The notes: generated by a model from the sequence alone, not told the origin. 64,000 nt of DNA from Scleromatobacter sp038243995 (GCA_038243995.1 JBBRTV010000001.1:124001-188000); one strand, 5' to 3'. Positions 44,426 to 53,712 are shown, counted from the first letter of the stretch. Numbers and translations are program-made.

Positions 44426-45439
44426 TCAGTGCGTGGCCGACCTGAGCAGCTTCTCGACCCGCGCGCTCGCCTTCTTCGGCTCGAGCGCGACTTCCGGGTG
44501 CGCCTTGGCGTAGACGCGGAACACTTCGTCGATGAAGCTCGGGCCGACGTCCTCGACGCCGTCGAAATCGAGTTCGGCAGTCGCGAACAGTTCGAGGCGC
44601 GAAACCACCCAGCGGGCCTGCGCGCGCGAGTCCAGCGTGAGGCCGTTGTCGGTCAGCAGGCGCAGCGGCACCTGGGTGCGGCTGAAGTCGAGCGGGGCGT
44701 CCTCGGAGCCGAAGGCGCTGTAGGTGTCGGTCGGGCGCACCTGCGAATCGAGTGCGAGGCTGACGAACGCCGTCGTGCCGGTGCGGTTGAGCGGATGGCT
44801 GCGGAATTGCACCGATTCGCCGCGGTGGCGCCACTGCAGCACCTGGCCGTTCGATTGCAGGTTCATCGCGTCGACCATGCGGGCGACGAAGAACAGGCCG
44901 CGGCCGCCGTGGCATTCGGGCTGCGTCGTGAGCCGTCCCTTGGACAGCTCGAGCGCGGCGCGCTGGGCGTCCGGCAGGCCGGCCTTCTGTGCGAGCTGGT
45001 TGAAGACGCCCAGCCCGTTGTCGCCGATCAGCAGGTGCAGGTGGGTCGGCGTCTGGCGCACCGACACGGTGACCGTGGTGGCGCCCGCATGGTCGATCGC
45101 GTTGTTGAGCAGCTCGCCGAAGACGTGCTGCGCGACGCGCGCGACCGCGGGACTCAGGGCCAGGATCGGAAAGACGTCGCGCAACCAGGGCGTGTGCTCG
45201 TCGAGGCCCGCGACGGCGTAGTCGGTCGTCACCTCCCGCTGGATGCCCGGCTTCCAGGACGGCCGGTTGGCGCCGTTGCGCTCGAGCCAGCCGTTCTCGA
45301 CGAGGCGCTTGAGCTGCTTCGTCATCGTGCCGCGCGACACCGAATGGCGCTTGGCGAGCGTGGGGCCGAGGTCCTGCGGGTGTGCGATCGCGTCGGCGGT
45401 GATCGTGCGGGTGAGCGTTGCGAGTTCGAGTCGTGCCAT
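44426..45439 (-). CDS. Winged-helix + HATPase + STAS-like (DUF4325) regulatory protein
   Basis: The 337-residue protein has an N-terminal helix-turn-helix (LAKRHSVSRGTMTKQLKRLVENGWLERNG, about 28-58). Next is a GHKL-type ATPase (VFGELLNNAIDHAGATT, IGDNGLGVFNQL, GGRGLFFVARMVD, about 105-200), and a C-terminal STAS-like DUF4325 module (RAQARWVVSRLELFATAELDFDGVEDVGPSFIDEVFRVY). This looks like a single-chain anti-sigma-factor-like switch that could bind DNA directly. Such fusions are known but their targets are not. RBS GGAG precedes ATG 45439. It is convergent with pyk. Confidence 0.82.
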   Translation of the reverse strand: MARLELATLTRTITADAIAHPQDLGPTLAKRHSVSRGTMTKQLKRLVENGWLERNGANRPSWKPGIQREVTTDYAVAGLDEHTPWLRDVFPILALSPAVARVAQHVFGELLNNAIDHAGATTVTVSVRQTPTHLHLLIGDNGLGVFNQLAQKAGLPDAQRAALELSKGRLTTQPECHGGRGLFFVARMVDAMNLQSNGQVLQWRHRGESVQFRSHPLNRTGTTAFVSLALDSQVRPTDTYSAFGSEDAPLDFSRTQVPLRLLTDNGLTLDSRAQARWVVSRLELFATAELDFDGVEDVGPSFIDEVFRVYAKAHPEVALEPKKASARVEKLLRSATH

Positions 45440-45692
45440 GGGGGTTCTCCAGGCCGCGCGGAACGGCGGCTGCCTTCGACAAAGTGTCTCGGAACTGAAG
45501 CCGTCGAATGCGCCGAACAGCGCCGGGAAAACTGCCGAGTTCCGGATCGGGTTGCCTGCCCGGCCGCCCGAGCGGCTCGGAATCCGACGCGAACCCCCGC
45601 GCTGCGGGTCGTCCGGGGGGCGTTCCGAGCCGACCCTGTACCAGCCGCGCACGGTCGCCGGAAGCGGCTGAGCGCCCCGTGGGACGGTCATC

Positions 45693-48269
45693 TCAGCCCG
45701 CGGCCGCCTTGCGCTCGACCGCGGCGACCAGCGCGTCTTCCAGTGCCCGGACCGTCGACACGTCGTTGAACAGCCGCGGACTGCGCTCGACGATGTCGCG
45801 CTGCAGGCGCGCCCGCAGCCCGACGTCGTCGACCAGGCGCATGGCGATGTCGAGGAATTCCGCCGGACTCGTGGCGACGAGTTCGTCGAGTCCGATCTGG
45901 CGCAGGGGCCCGCTGGCAAGGCGTCCGCGCATGAATTCGCCTTCGAACGCGACGACCGGGAGGCGACACTCCAGCCCCTGCAGCGCCGTGTTGAAACCCG
46001 AAAAACCGATCGTATCGAGCATCAGGGTGGCACGTTGCATCAGTCCGAAGAAGCGTTCGCGCGGCAGCGTGGGGATCCAGGCCACGGTGCGGTCGGGGTC
46101 GACGCCGGCTGCGCCGAGCGCGCGCCGCAGCCGTTGCTCGACCTGCGCCGACATGCTCGCGCGGTGGCTGCGGAAGAAAACGAGACGACCGCTGCCGCGC
46201 GCCTGCAGGCGCGCGGCCAGCGCGACCCAGGTGGCGTCGCCTTGCGGCGTGTATTTGAAGGGCGTGCCCGGGCACAGCAGCAGCGGCTCGGTCGGCGACA
46301 GCCCGAGCGCGGGCAGGTCGGGCGCCACGATGACAGGGTTCAACGGCTGCAGCGAAACGCCGAGGCGGGGCAGGGTGACCAACTGTTCGGTGTAGTGGGC
46401 GCTCGCTTGCGGCGGCTCCATCGTTTGCGCGGACAGGTAGAGATCCATCGTCGGCAGTCCGCTGGTCAACGGCTGCCCCCAGGAGACCGCCTGCACCGGC
46501 GCGAGGCGCATGGCCGCCAGGCGCGTCGTGAGCGGATGCATGCCGATCTCGGGGTAGATCAGCACGTCCAGCCCGGCGTCCGCGATCGCCTGCGCCCAAC
46601 CCTCGAGTGAGCTCGGCTTGTCGATGAAATGCGCGACGGCGCGGCGGGCGCGCGCGGTCTCTTCGTCGTTCTCGCGTTCGAGCTGGAACAGGAAGAGTTC
46701 GAAACGGTCGCGATCCAGATGGCGCACCCAGCCCTGCGTGATTGCATTCCAGACGGAGTGATCGCGGACATGCGCTGCGGCGATGCCCAAGCGCACCTTG
46801 CGCGCGCGCAGGGGCGCGAGCGTCGCGGCGCGTGCCGCGCGCGGCGACGCGATGCCGGTCGCCATCAGGCGCGCCGCCAATTTCCCGTAGGGCGCCAGCA
46901 GCGGGCGCGCGTCGACCGGATGGTAGGCGAGGTAGAACGGCTGCGCGCTGCCCACCGCGCGCGCGCCGACGGCGGCGCGCGCCGGCGTGAACCAGGAATC
47001 GAGCTCGGTCACGGCGCGGGTGAACGCACGGCGCGCGGCCTCCATCTGGCCGACGTCGTCGTAGATCGGGCGCAAGTGCGACATCGCCAGCGAAAATCGG
47101 GCGCGCGCATTCTGCGGATCGAGCTCGACCGCGCGCGCAAACTGCTTCGTCGCCCCGATCGCGTCGCCGCCCGACATCAGGGCGTTTCCGTAGCCCAGGA
47201 AAGTCGAGGATTCGGCGTCGGGCGCGGCGCTCGCGCGCCGGAAGGCTTCGACAGCGTCATCGATGCGGCCTTGCGCGAAATGCGCGGCCGCAACCATGGC
47301 GAGCGCCGTCTTGCCGTCCGGATGCGTGACGGAGTAGGCCTGGCCCAGCTTCAGCGCTTCGTCGGCGCGTCCCGCGTCGACCAGCGCCCCGGCCAGCGCC
47401 TCGTGCGCCGGCTCGAGCATGGCATCGAGCCGGATGGCGTTGCGCAGGTGCTCGATGGCCGGATCGAAGTCGCCCTGGTCGCGCAGGAAGACGCCGTAGT
47501 TGTGCTGGGTCGCCGCGTCGTCCGGCGCGGTCCGCGCCGCGAGCGCGAAGGCGTCGCGCGCCGCCGCGATGTCGCCGAGTTCTGCCAGCGCCTGGCCGCG
47601 TTGGCAGAGGGCTTTGACGGCCTGCGGTTGCAGTCGCAGCGCCTCGTTCGCGGCCTCGAGCGCGCGCTTCGGGTTGCCGTCGCGTTGGCAGGCGATCGCC
47701 AGGTGGATCCACGTCTGCGCTTCGCGCGGTCGCACCTTGACGGAGGTCTCGAACACGCCCACCGCGGCGCGCGCATCGCCGGTCGCGAGCAGGGAGGCCC
47801 CGAGCAAGTCGGCGATGTCGGCCGACTTCGCATTGCCTGCGAAGGCGCGCTTCAACGGCGCCACCGATTCTGCGAACCGCCCCAGTTCGCGCAACACGCG
47901 GCCGAGGTTGGACAGAGCGTCGACATGCGCAGGCTGCGCCTTGACTGCGCGTTCGAACAGAGCGCGCGCCTCGTCGAGCCGGCGGGCGCGCAGCACAGTG
48001 GTGCCGAGGTTGTTGAGCGCGGCGGCGTCCTTGGGCTTGACGGTGAGCGCCTGGGTGATGAGGCGCTCCGCGCCGGCGAGATCGCCCCGCTGCAGCGCGA
48101 CGACGCCCAGCAGGTGCGTGGCGTCGAAGTGTCCCGGCGTCCGGGCGACGATCTGCTGGTACAGCGCCGTGGCGTCGTCCAGTCGGCCGGCCTGGTGGAG
48201 GGCGACCGCCTGGTCGAGCAGAGCCGGCGCGGGCGCGGAGTTGCGGGGAACGGGTGGACGAGTGGCCAT
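45693..48269 (-). CDS. TPR protein with OGT/SPINDLY-like C-terminal glycosyltransferase domain
   Basis: The protein has 858 residues. From about 15 to 470 it is a series of tetratricopeptide repeats (ALYQQIVARTPGHFDATHLLGVVALQRGD, ALNNLGTTVLRARRLDEARALFERA and others). The C-terminal third has the GT41 layout: VRLGIAAAHVRDHSVWNAI, APVQAVSWGQPLTSGLPTMDLYLSA, the HYTEQLVTLPRLG motif, LLLCPGTPFKYTP, and a final LDTIGFSGFNTALQGLECRLPVV. GT41 enzymes attach sugars to Ser/Thr or Asn of proteins, often adhesins or flagellin. The target is not identifiable here. The ATG at 48269 was chosen over a longer reading to 48362. Confidence 0.82.
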   Translation of the reverse strand: MATRPPVPRNSAPAPALLDQAVALHQAGRLDDATALYQQIVARTPGHFDATHLLGVVALQRGDLAGAERLITQALTVKPKDAAALNNLGTTVLRARRLDEARALFERAVKAQPAHVDALSNLGRVLRELGRFAESVAPLKRAFAGNAKSADIADLLGASLLATGDARAAVGVFETSVKVRPREAQTWIHLAIACQRDGNPKRALEAANEALRLQPQAVKALCQRGQALAELGDIAAARDAFALAARTAPDDAATQHNYGVFLRDQGDFDPAIEHLRNAIRLDAMLEPAHEALAGALVDAGRADEALKLGQAYSVTHPDGKTALAMVAAAHFAQGRIDDAVEAFRRASAAPDAESSTFLGYGNALMSGGDAIGATKQFARAVELDPQNARARFSLAMSHLRPIYDDVGQMEAARRAFTRAVTELDSWFTPARAAVGARAVGSAQPFYLAYHPVDARPLLAPYGKLAARLMATGIASPRAARAATLAPLRARKVRLGIAAAHVRDHSVWNAITQGWVRHLDRDRFELFLFQLERENDEETARARRAVAHFIDKPSSLEGWAQAIADAGLDVLIYPEIGMHPLTTRLAAMRLAPVQAVSWGQPLTSGLPTMDLYLSAQTMEPPQASAHYTEQLVTLPRLGVSLQPLNPVIVAPDLPALGLSPTEPLLLCPGTPFKYTPQGDATWVALAARLQARGSGRLVFFRSHRASMSAQVEQRLRRALGAAGVDPDRTVAWIPTLPRERFFGLMQRATLMLDTIGFSGFNTALQGLECRLPVVAFEGEFMRGRLASGPLRQIGLDELVATSPAEFLDIAMRLVDDVGLRARLQRDIVERSPRLFNDVSTVRALEDALVAAVERKAAAG

Positions 48270-48312
48270 CGGGAGAAGCGGCAATAGCGTGCGGGCAGTC
48301 GGTCGTGAACGA

Positions 48313-48648
48313 TCAGATCTCGCGCTCGGCTCGCGCGGAAGCCACGACCGCCGCCAGTTCATAGGCGAATTCGTCCACGAACGGGGCCGGGTACTGCGCT
48401 TCGCGCAGCGCCCATTTCAGCCGATTGGCGATGCGCGCCTTCTGGTACATGTTCGGCTTGTCGCGCTGCACGAAATCGCGTGCGTGTCGCAGCAGCTGGT
48501 CGTGCGCCTTCGCGAGTTGCTCTTCAGCCTTCTTGCCGGCCGCGCCGGCGGCGGCGAGCTTGCCGGGCGGGGCGCGCTTGATCAAGTCGGCGACTTCGGC
48601 GTCGACGAACGCGTCGACGGTACGGGTGTTGAACCAGGTGAAGAGCAT
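48313..48648 (-). CDS. Conserved hypothetical protein
   Basis: A 111-residue basic, mostly helical protein: FNTRTVDAFVDAEVADLIKRAPPGKLAAA, KKAEEQLAKAHDQLLRHARDFVQ, YQKARIANRLKWALREAQYPAPFVDEFAYELAAVV. A short linker separates two helical blocks; no membrane segment or known motif is visible. Its stop lies 43 bases upstream of the start of the glycosyltransferase-like gene on the same strand, so the two may form an operon. It is divergent from fba. Confidence 0.75.
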   Translation of the reverse strand: MLFTWFNTRTVDAFVDAEVADLIKRAPPGKLAAAGAAGKKAEEQLAKAHDQLLRHARDFVQRDKPNMYQKARIANRLKWALREAQYPAPFVDEFAYELAAVVASARAEREI

Positions 48649-48815
48649 CGGTTGTGCAAATCGTTGCGTTTTCGGTGAGGCCGAATTATGCGGGGCGTCG
48701 TCGCAGCCCGATAAAATGACGAGTTACGACGCGGTTACATGCCGAGTCCGCCATCTTTGGCACGCCTCCTGCGTGCGTGCCCGCCGAATCCGCAACATCC
48801 TTCCAAGGACCTTCC

Positions 48816-49880
48816 ATGCCCGTCGTTTCCATGCGCCAACTACTCGATCACGCCGCCGAGAACGGCTACGGCATCCCGGCTTTCAACGTCAACAACCTGG
48901 AACAGGTACAGGCGGTGATGTCGGCCGCGGCCGAAGTCGGCGCGCCGGTCATCCTCCAGGCCTCCGCCGGTGCCCGCAAGTACGCCGGCGAGCCGTTCAT
49001 CAAGCACCTGATCCAGGCCGCCACCGAGAGCTGGCCGCAGATCCCGCTCGTGATGCACCAGGATCACGGCCAGAATCCCGACGTCTGCCGCGGCGCGATG
49101 GACCTCGGGTTCAGCTCCGTGATGATGGACGGCTCGCTGCAGGCCGACGGCAAGACGATCGCCAGCTACGACTACAACGTCGACGTGACGCGCTCCGTGG
49201 TCGACATGGCGCACAAGCTGGGCGTCACCGTCGAGGGCGAACTGGGCTGCCTCGGTTCGCTCGAGACGATGAAGGGCGACAAGGAAGACGGCCACGGCAC
49301 CGACGCCACGATGACGATGGAGCAGCTCCTGACCGATCCGGAACAGGCCGCCGACTTCGTCAAGCGGACCCAGCTCGACGCGCTCGCGATCGCCATCGGC
49401 ACGAGCCACGGCGCCTACAAGTTCACGCGCAAGCCCACGGGCGACATCCTGGCGATCGGCCGCATCAAGGAAATCCATCGCCGCATCCCGAACACCCACC
49501 TCGTGATGCACGGCTCTTCCTCCGTCCCCCAGGATCTGCTGGCCATCATTCGGCAGTACGGCGGCGCCATGAAGGAAACCTACGGCGTGCCGGTCGAGGA
49601 GATCCAGGAGGCGATCAAGTTCGGCGTCCGCAAGATCAACATCGACACCGACGTGCGTCTGGCGATGACGGCCGCCATCCGCAAGTACCTGTTCGAGAAC
49701 CCCGACAAGTTCGATCCGCGCGATTACCTGAAGCCTGCGCGCGAAGCCGCCAGGAACCTTTGCCGCCAGCGCTACGTGGAATTCGGTTGCGAGGGCCAGG
49801 CGGCGAAGATCAAGACGGACACGCTGCAAGTCGTGGCGGCGAAGTACGCCAGCGGCGAGTTGGCCCAGACCGTCAATTGA
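48816..49880 (+). CDS. fba: Class II fructose-bisphosphate aldolase
   Basis: The 354-residue zinc aldolase cleaves fructose-1,6-bisphosphate. It has GYGIPAFNVNNLEQVQA, QDHGQNPD with zinc ligands, SVMMDGSLQADGKT, and the catalytic block VEGELGCLGSLETMKGDKEDGHG. The phosphate-binding GTSHGAYKF, VMHGSSSVP and KINIDTDVRLA stretches follow. The length and insert pattern match the Calvin/FbaA-like subtype common in Burkholderiales. RBS AAGGAC precedes ATG 48816. A TAAAAT hexamer lies at 48712-48717. Confidence 0.97.
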   Translation: MPVVSMRQLLDHAAENGYGIPAFNVNNLEQVQAVMSAAAEVGAPVILQASAGARKYAGEPFIKHLIQAATESWPQIPLVMHQDHGQNPDVCRGAMDLGFSSVMMDGSLQADGKTIASYDYNVDVTRSVVDMAHKLGVTVEGELGCLGSLETMKGDKEDGHGTDATMTMEQLLTDPEQAADFVKRTQLDALAIAIGTSHGAYKFTRKPTGDILAIGRIKEIHRRIPNTHLVMHGSSSVPQDLLAIIRQYGGAMKETYGVPVEEIQEAIKFGVRKINIDTDVRLAMTAAIRKYLFENPDKFDPRDYLKPAREAARNLCRQRYVEFGCEGQAAKIKTDTLQVVAAKYASGELAQTVN

Positions 49881-50048
49881 CGCCCTCCCGGGGCGCGACG
49901 CTCGCGTCACTTCCCGGGCGCGCCTGCGGCAGCGCGAAATCCCCCGCGCTCCAGCCTCGGCGGATTGCGCCGGGGCGCGGCGTGATTTGATCGGCGCCGG
50001 CTGAGCGCGGGCACAATAGCGGTTTACCGCCCACAGCCTGCCAAAACC

Positions 50049-50945
50049 ATGACCGCCGCGCTCCTCCAGACGTCCATCCACTCCCTGCCGCTGCTCGCCC
50101 GGGGCAAGGTGCGCGACAACTACGCGGTCGGCGACGACCGCATCCTGATGGTCGCGACCGACCGGCTGTCGGCGTTCGACGTCATCCTCGGCGAGCCGAT
50201 CCCCGGCAAGGGCGCGCTCCTCACCCAGATGGCGCTGTTCTGGTTCGACAAGCTCGAGGGCATCGTCCCCAACCACCTGACGGGGCACGCGCCGGAATCG
50301 GTCGTCCAGCCCGACGAAGTGGCGCAGGTGCGCGAGCGCTCCATGCTGGTCAAGCGCCTGAAGCCGTTGCCGATCGAGGCGGTGGTGCGCGGCTACCTGG
50401 CCGGCTCCGGCTGGAAGGAGTACGAGCAGAGCCAGTCCGTCTGCGGCGTGCCGCTGCCGGCCGGGCTGAAGAACGCGTCCCGCCTGCCCGAGCCCATCTT
50501 CACGCCCGCCACCAAGGCCGAGGCCGGCGAGCACGACGAGAACATCACGTTCAAGGTACTCTCCGCGGTGATAGGCAACGAGCTTGCGAACCAGGTGCGC
50601 GATGCCTCGATCGCGCTTTACCGGCGCGCCGCGGAGTACGCGCTGACCAAGGGCATCATCATCGCCGACACCAAGTTCGAATTCGGCCTCGACGAACACG
50701 GCACGCTGACCTTGATGGACGAAGTGCTGACACCCGATTCGTCGCGCTACTGGCCCGTGGAAGGCCATGTCGAAGGCGAGAACCCGCCCAGCTACGACAA
50801 GCAGTTCGTGCGCGACTGGCTGGAAAGCGTGCGGATCGACGGCCAGCCCTGGAACAAGCGGGCGCCGGCGCCGGCCATGCCGGCCGAGGTCGCCGAACGC
50901 ACAGCCGCGAAATATCGCGAGGCGTTCGAACGCCTCGCGGGTTGA
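50049..50945 (+). CDS. purC: Phosphoribosylaminoimidazole-succinocarboxamide synthase (SAICAR synthetase)
   Basis: This 298-residue enzyme joins aspartate to CAIR in purine synthesis. Motifs are LARGKVRDNYAV, TDRLSAFDVILGEPIPGKG, the signature VVRGYLAGSGWKEY, IADTKFEFGLDEHG and DEVLTPDSSRYWP. Normal length. A possible promoter (TTGATC 49987-49992, CACAAT 50012-50017, 19-base spacer) is poorly spaced. It is followed by a TPR-like gene and, 2.2 kb on, by purE-purK. Confidence 0.97.
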   Translation: MTAALLQTSIHSLPLLARGKVRDNYAVGDDRILMVATDRLSAFDVILGEPIPGKGALLTQMALFWFDKLEGIVPNHLTGHAPESVVQPDEVAQVRERSMLVKRLKPLPIEAVVRGYLAGSGWKEYEQSQSVCGVPLPAGLKNASRLPEPIFTPATKAEAGEHDENITFKVLSAVIGNELANQVRDASIALYRRAAEYALTKGIIIADTKFEFGLDEHGTLTLMDEVLTPDSSRYWPVEGHVEGENPPSYDKQFVRDWLESVRIDGQPWNKRAPAPAMPAEVAERTAAKYREAFERLAG

Positions 50946-51003
50946 ACACTCCGCGCGACCGGCAAGACAAGCTGCCACCGCCAGACAGCACAAGGTGCGC
51001 CAC

Positions 51004-52095
51004 ATGTCCCGCCTGATCGAACGCCTCGACGCCCGGATTGCCCAGGCCGAGGGCGTGTTCGAGCGCGAGTGCCTGAAGTCGCGCCGCGCGGCCGCGCTGG
51101 CGCGCCACGGCCAGTTCGCCGAAGCACGTTTCGCGCTGGCCGGCCTGCGCTCGCAGAGCCAGCGCCTGCACAATCCGGTGCTTTCGGCCTGGGTGGCGCT
51201 CGTCGACGGGTTGATCGATCATTGCGAAACGCTGGCGCCCACAGCGCGCGACAAGTTCCGCCGCGCCCACGAACTCGCCGTGAGCGCCGGCGACGCTGGC
51301 CTGCATGCCGAATGCGCGGCGTGGCTCGCCAATTCCGACCTGAATGCGAACGACGTCGACGACACCGTGCGTCACGCCGCCGAGGCTATCCGGATCGCAC
51401 CCGCCGACGGCCATGCCGCGCGTGCCCGTGCCGCGCTGGTCATTGCCGACGCGTGGCGCTTCGCCGGCGACGATATCCATGCCCAACCGTGGTACCAGCG
51501 CGCCCGGCAGGACGCCGCCGCCGAGGGCGATGTTTCGCTGGTCAGCATCATCCTGCACAACATGGCCGCGTTCCGCGCGGGACGCATCAGCCTCGACGAC
51601 GCGTTCGAGCGCGCCGACAAGGCCGACGCGCATCGCGTGCTCCTGGAGGCCGAATCGACGGGCAACTACGACGCCGGCGTGGGCAACGCGCAGCTGTTGG
51701 CGCAGGTACCGCTGTTGCGGGCGCAGCTCATGACCGTGCTCGGCCAGCACGACGAAGCCATCGCGCTGGTCGACGCGCAATTGGCGCGCGCGCGCGCCGA
51801 AGGCCAGGCCCATCGCGAGGCGCGTTTCCTCGCGGATGCCGCGCATGGTGAGGTGAGCCTGGGGCGCATCGACGAGGCGAGTCGCCGCATGCGTCTGGCC
51901 GAGGCGGCGCTGCCGCTGATGACCGAGGCCGACGACCTGGCCGCCACGCATGCGCGCCTGGCCTCCGTCGCCCAGGCGCTCGGGCGCCCGGAACTGGCGG
52001 ACATCCACCGTGCGGAGGCGGTGGCGGCACTCGCACGCTACGAAGCCGAGCAGAAACGCTGGGCGCAGGCGCTCGGCGCCGCTGAACTGACCTGA
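51004..52095 (+). CDS. TPR-like helical-repeat protein of unknown function
   Basis: A 363-residue protein built from helix pairs of TPR type: RRAAALARHGQFAEARFALAGL, AHELAVSAGDAGLHAECAAWL, AALVIADAWRFAGDDIHAQPWYQRARQ, LTEADDLAATHARLASVAQALGRPELADIHR. It is soluble, with no signal peptide, and rich in Ala/Arg/Asp. It follows purC by about 60 bases on the same strand and separates purC from purE. A chaperone-like or scaffold role is likely for such folds, but nothing links it directly to purines. Confidence 0.75.
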   Translation: MSRLIERLDARIAQAEGVFERECLKSRRAAALARHGQFAEARFALAGLRSQSQRLHNPVLSAWVALVDGLIDHCETLAPTARDKFRRAHELAVSAGDAGLHAECAAWLANSDLNANDVDDTVRHAAEAIRIAPADGHAARARAALVIADAWRFAGDDIHAQPWYQRARQDAAAEGDVSLVSIILHNMAAFRAGRISLDDAFERADKADAHRVLLEAESTGNYDAGVGNAQLLAQVPLLRAQLMTVLGQHDEAIALVDAQLARARAEGQAHREARFLADAAHGEVSLGRIDEASRRMRLAEAALPLMTEADDLAATHARLASVAQALGRPELADIHRAEAVAALARYEAEQKRWAQALGAAELT

Positions 52096-52194
52096 CCAGT
52101 GCCCGTCGCGCCGGGCGGCACGCGACGCCGCGCCCGGCAGTCCGCCGCGGCTGCCGAGCGCCGACCGGCGCCTGCTGCGCGCCCGGGTCAGCGA

Positions 52195-53160
52195 TCAGCT
52201 GAGGACGGTCATGCTCAGGCGACGACGATATTGATCGACCACCGGATCGGTCGAGACGGCCGTCGAATGGCCCGTCAGCTCGAGCTTGGGCTTGTCGGCC
52301 GGGTTCTCGGCCACGGCTTTCACCGGCGGTTTCGTCATCAACTCGAGAATGCCGACGTAGACCTTGCGGGCGAGTTCGTCGTGCCACGACTTGTCGCGCA
52401 TCAGGATCTCGAGCAACTCGTCGAGCGCCTGCGTGAAGCTGCCGGCGGCGAACAGGGACTGCGCGAGTTCGAAGCGGGCGTCGAAGTCGCGCTTGTTCGC
52501 GGCGATCGCGGCAGCCAGGGCGTCGTGCGTGCGGGCCGTGGCCGCCTTCTCGCTCGCGTCGAGCCAGTGGCCGAGCGCATCGAAGCGCGGGTTGGGCAGC
52601 ACGCGGTTGGCGACCGGCTCGTAGGCCTGGCGCGCGAGCGTCAGCAGTTCGGGCTGCGTGCGGCTGGTTTCGATCAGGAGGCGTACGTAGTCGGCGCGCG
52701 CGGCCTCGTTGGCGGGGTCGACGGCGACGGCTTCCTGCAGGCGCGCGAGCGCCGCATCGGTGTCGCCTTCGGCGAGCAGGACCTCGGCGGCTTCGGCGTC
52801 GGTTTCCGCGGCGAGCGTCTCGGTGCCCGGAAGGTGGCGGTCGAGGAACTTGCGGATCTCGACCTCGGGGATCGCGCCGACGAAGCCGTCGACCGGCTGG
52901 CCCTGGTCGAACAGCACGCAGAACGGAATCGAACGGACGCCGAACGCCTGGCTCAGCTGGGTCGCGATCTCCTGCTGCTCGTCGCTGTTGAGCTTGGCGA
53001 GCTTGAACCGGCCCTCGTAGGCGAGCTCGAGCTTCTCCAGCATCGGACCCAGCGTACGGCAGGGGCCGCACCAGGGCGCCCAGATGTCCAGGAGTATCGG
53101 CTGCTGCAGGGAGGCTTGCAGCAGGTCGTTCTCGAAATTCTGCAGGGTGATGTCGATCAT
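52195..53160 (-). CDS. cnoX: Thioredoxin-fold co-chaperone with TPR tail (CnoX/YbbN type)
   Basis: The 321-residue protein starts with a thioredoxin domain with intact WCGPC at 30-34, followed from about 125 by a helical TPR-like region (EAAEVLLAEGDTDAALARLQEAVAVDPANEAA and further pairs). This is the CnoX/YbbN design: a holdase that protects substrates from oxidation and hands them to GroEL. E. coli YbbN lacks one catalytic cysteine, but here both are present, so oxidoreductase activity is possible. It is on the minus strand, divergent from purE with only 54 bases between starts. Confidence 0.9.
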   Translation of the reverse strand: MIDITLQNFENDLLQASLQQPILLDIWAPWCGPCRTLGPMLEKLELAYEGRFKLAKLNSDEQQEIATQLSQAFGVRSIPFCVLFDQGQPVDGFVGAIPEVEIRKFLDRHLPGTETLAAETDAEAAEVLLAEGDTDAALARLQEAVAVDPANEAARADYVRLLIETSRTQPELLTLARQAYEPVANRVLPNPRFDALGHWLDASEKAATARTHDALAAAIAANKRDFDARFELAQSLFAAGSFTQALDELLEILMRDKSWHDELARKVYVGILELMTKPPVKAVAENPADKPKLELTGHSTAVSTDPVVDQYRRRLSMTVLS

Positions 53161-53214
53161 GCGAAGCCTGGTGAGTGCCCCGGCTTAAAATCGTCTTTTT
53201 GCCGGGAGTGATCT

Positions 53215-53712
53215 TTGAATAGTGCCTCGCCCGTTGTCGGCGTCGTCATGGGGTCGGCAAGCGACTGGGAGACGATGAAGGCGGCTGCCGACATTCTCGC
53301 CGAGTTCGCCATTCCCTTCGAGGCCCGTGTCGTCTCGGCGCACCGCATGCCTGACGACATGTTCGTCTATGCGGAAACCGCGGTCGCGCGCGGCCTGCAG
53401 GCCATCATCGCGGGCGCCGGTGGCGCCGCGCACCTGCCGGGCATGCTGGCGGCGAAGACGGTGGTGCCTGTACTGGGCGTTCCCGTCGCCAGCCGTCACC
53501 TGCAGGGGGTCGACTCGCTGCACTCGATCGTCCAGATGCCCAAGGGCATCCCCGTGGCAACCTTCGCGATCGGCGTCGCCGGCGCGGCGAACGCAGCCCT
53601 TTTCGCCGTCGCGATGCTCGCGAACCGCGACGAAGCGCTGCGCGAGCGCCTTCTCGCCTACCGCGCGAAGCAGACCGAGGTCGCGCGCGCCATGACGCAG
53701 GAGTTGCGATGA
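53215..53712 (+). CDS. purE: N5-carboxyaminoimidazole ribonucleotide mutase
   Basis: The 165-residue enzyme moves the carboxyl group made by PurK. It has VGVVMGSASDWETMKAAAD, SAHRMPDDMF, AGAGGAAHLPGMLAAKT and GVDSLHSIVQMPKGIPVATFAIG, which match PurE class I. The start is a TTG at 53215 behind GGGAGTGAT; the first ATG in frame is inside the conserved VVMGS motif. TAAAAT at 53186-53191 may be its -10. It overlaps purK by four bases (ATGA). Confidence 0.95.
   Translation: MNSASPVVGVVMGSASDWETMKAAADILAEFAIPFEARVVSAHRMPDDMFVYAETAVARGLQAIIAGAGGAAHLPGMLAAKTVVPVLGVPVASRHLQGVDSLHSIVQMPKGIPVATFAIGVAGAANAALFAVAMLANRDEALRERLLAYRAKQTEVARAMTQELR

Noticed and set aside
45574..45632. Inverted repeat CGGCTCGGAA / TTCCGAGCCG between the regulator and the glycosyltransferase gene as a terminator
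   Set aside because: The arms are perfect but 39 bases apart, and no T run follows on either strand, so a terminator call is not supported.
49987..50017. TTGATC/CACAAT as the purC promoter
   Set aside because: The 19-base spacing and poor -10 match make it no better than chance in this region; it is mentioned only in the gene entry.
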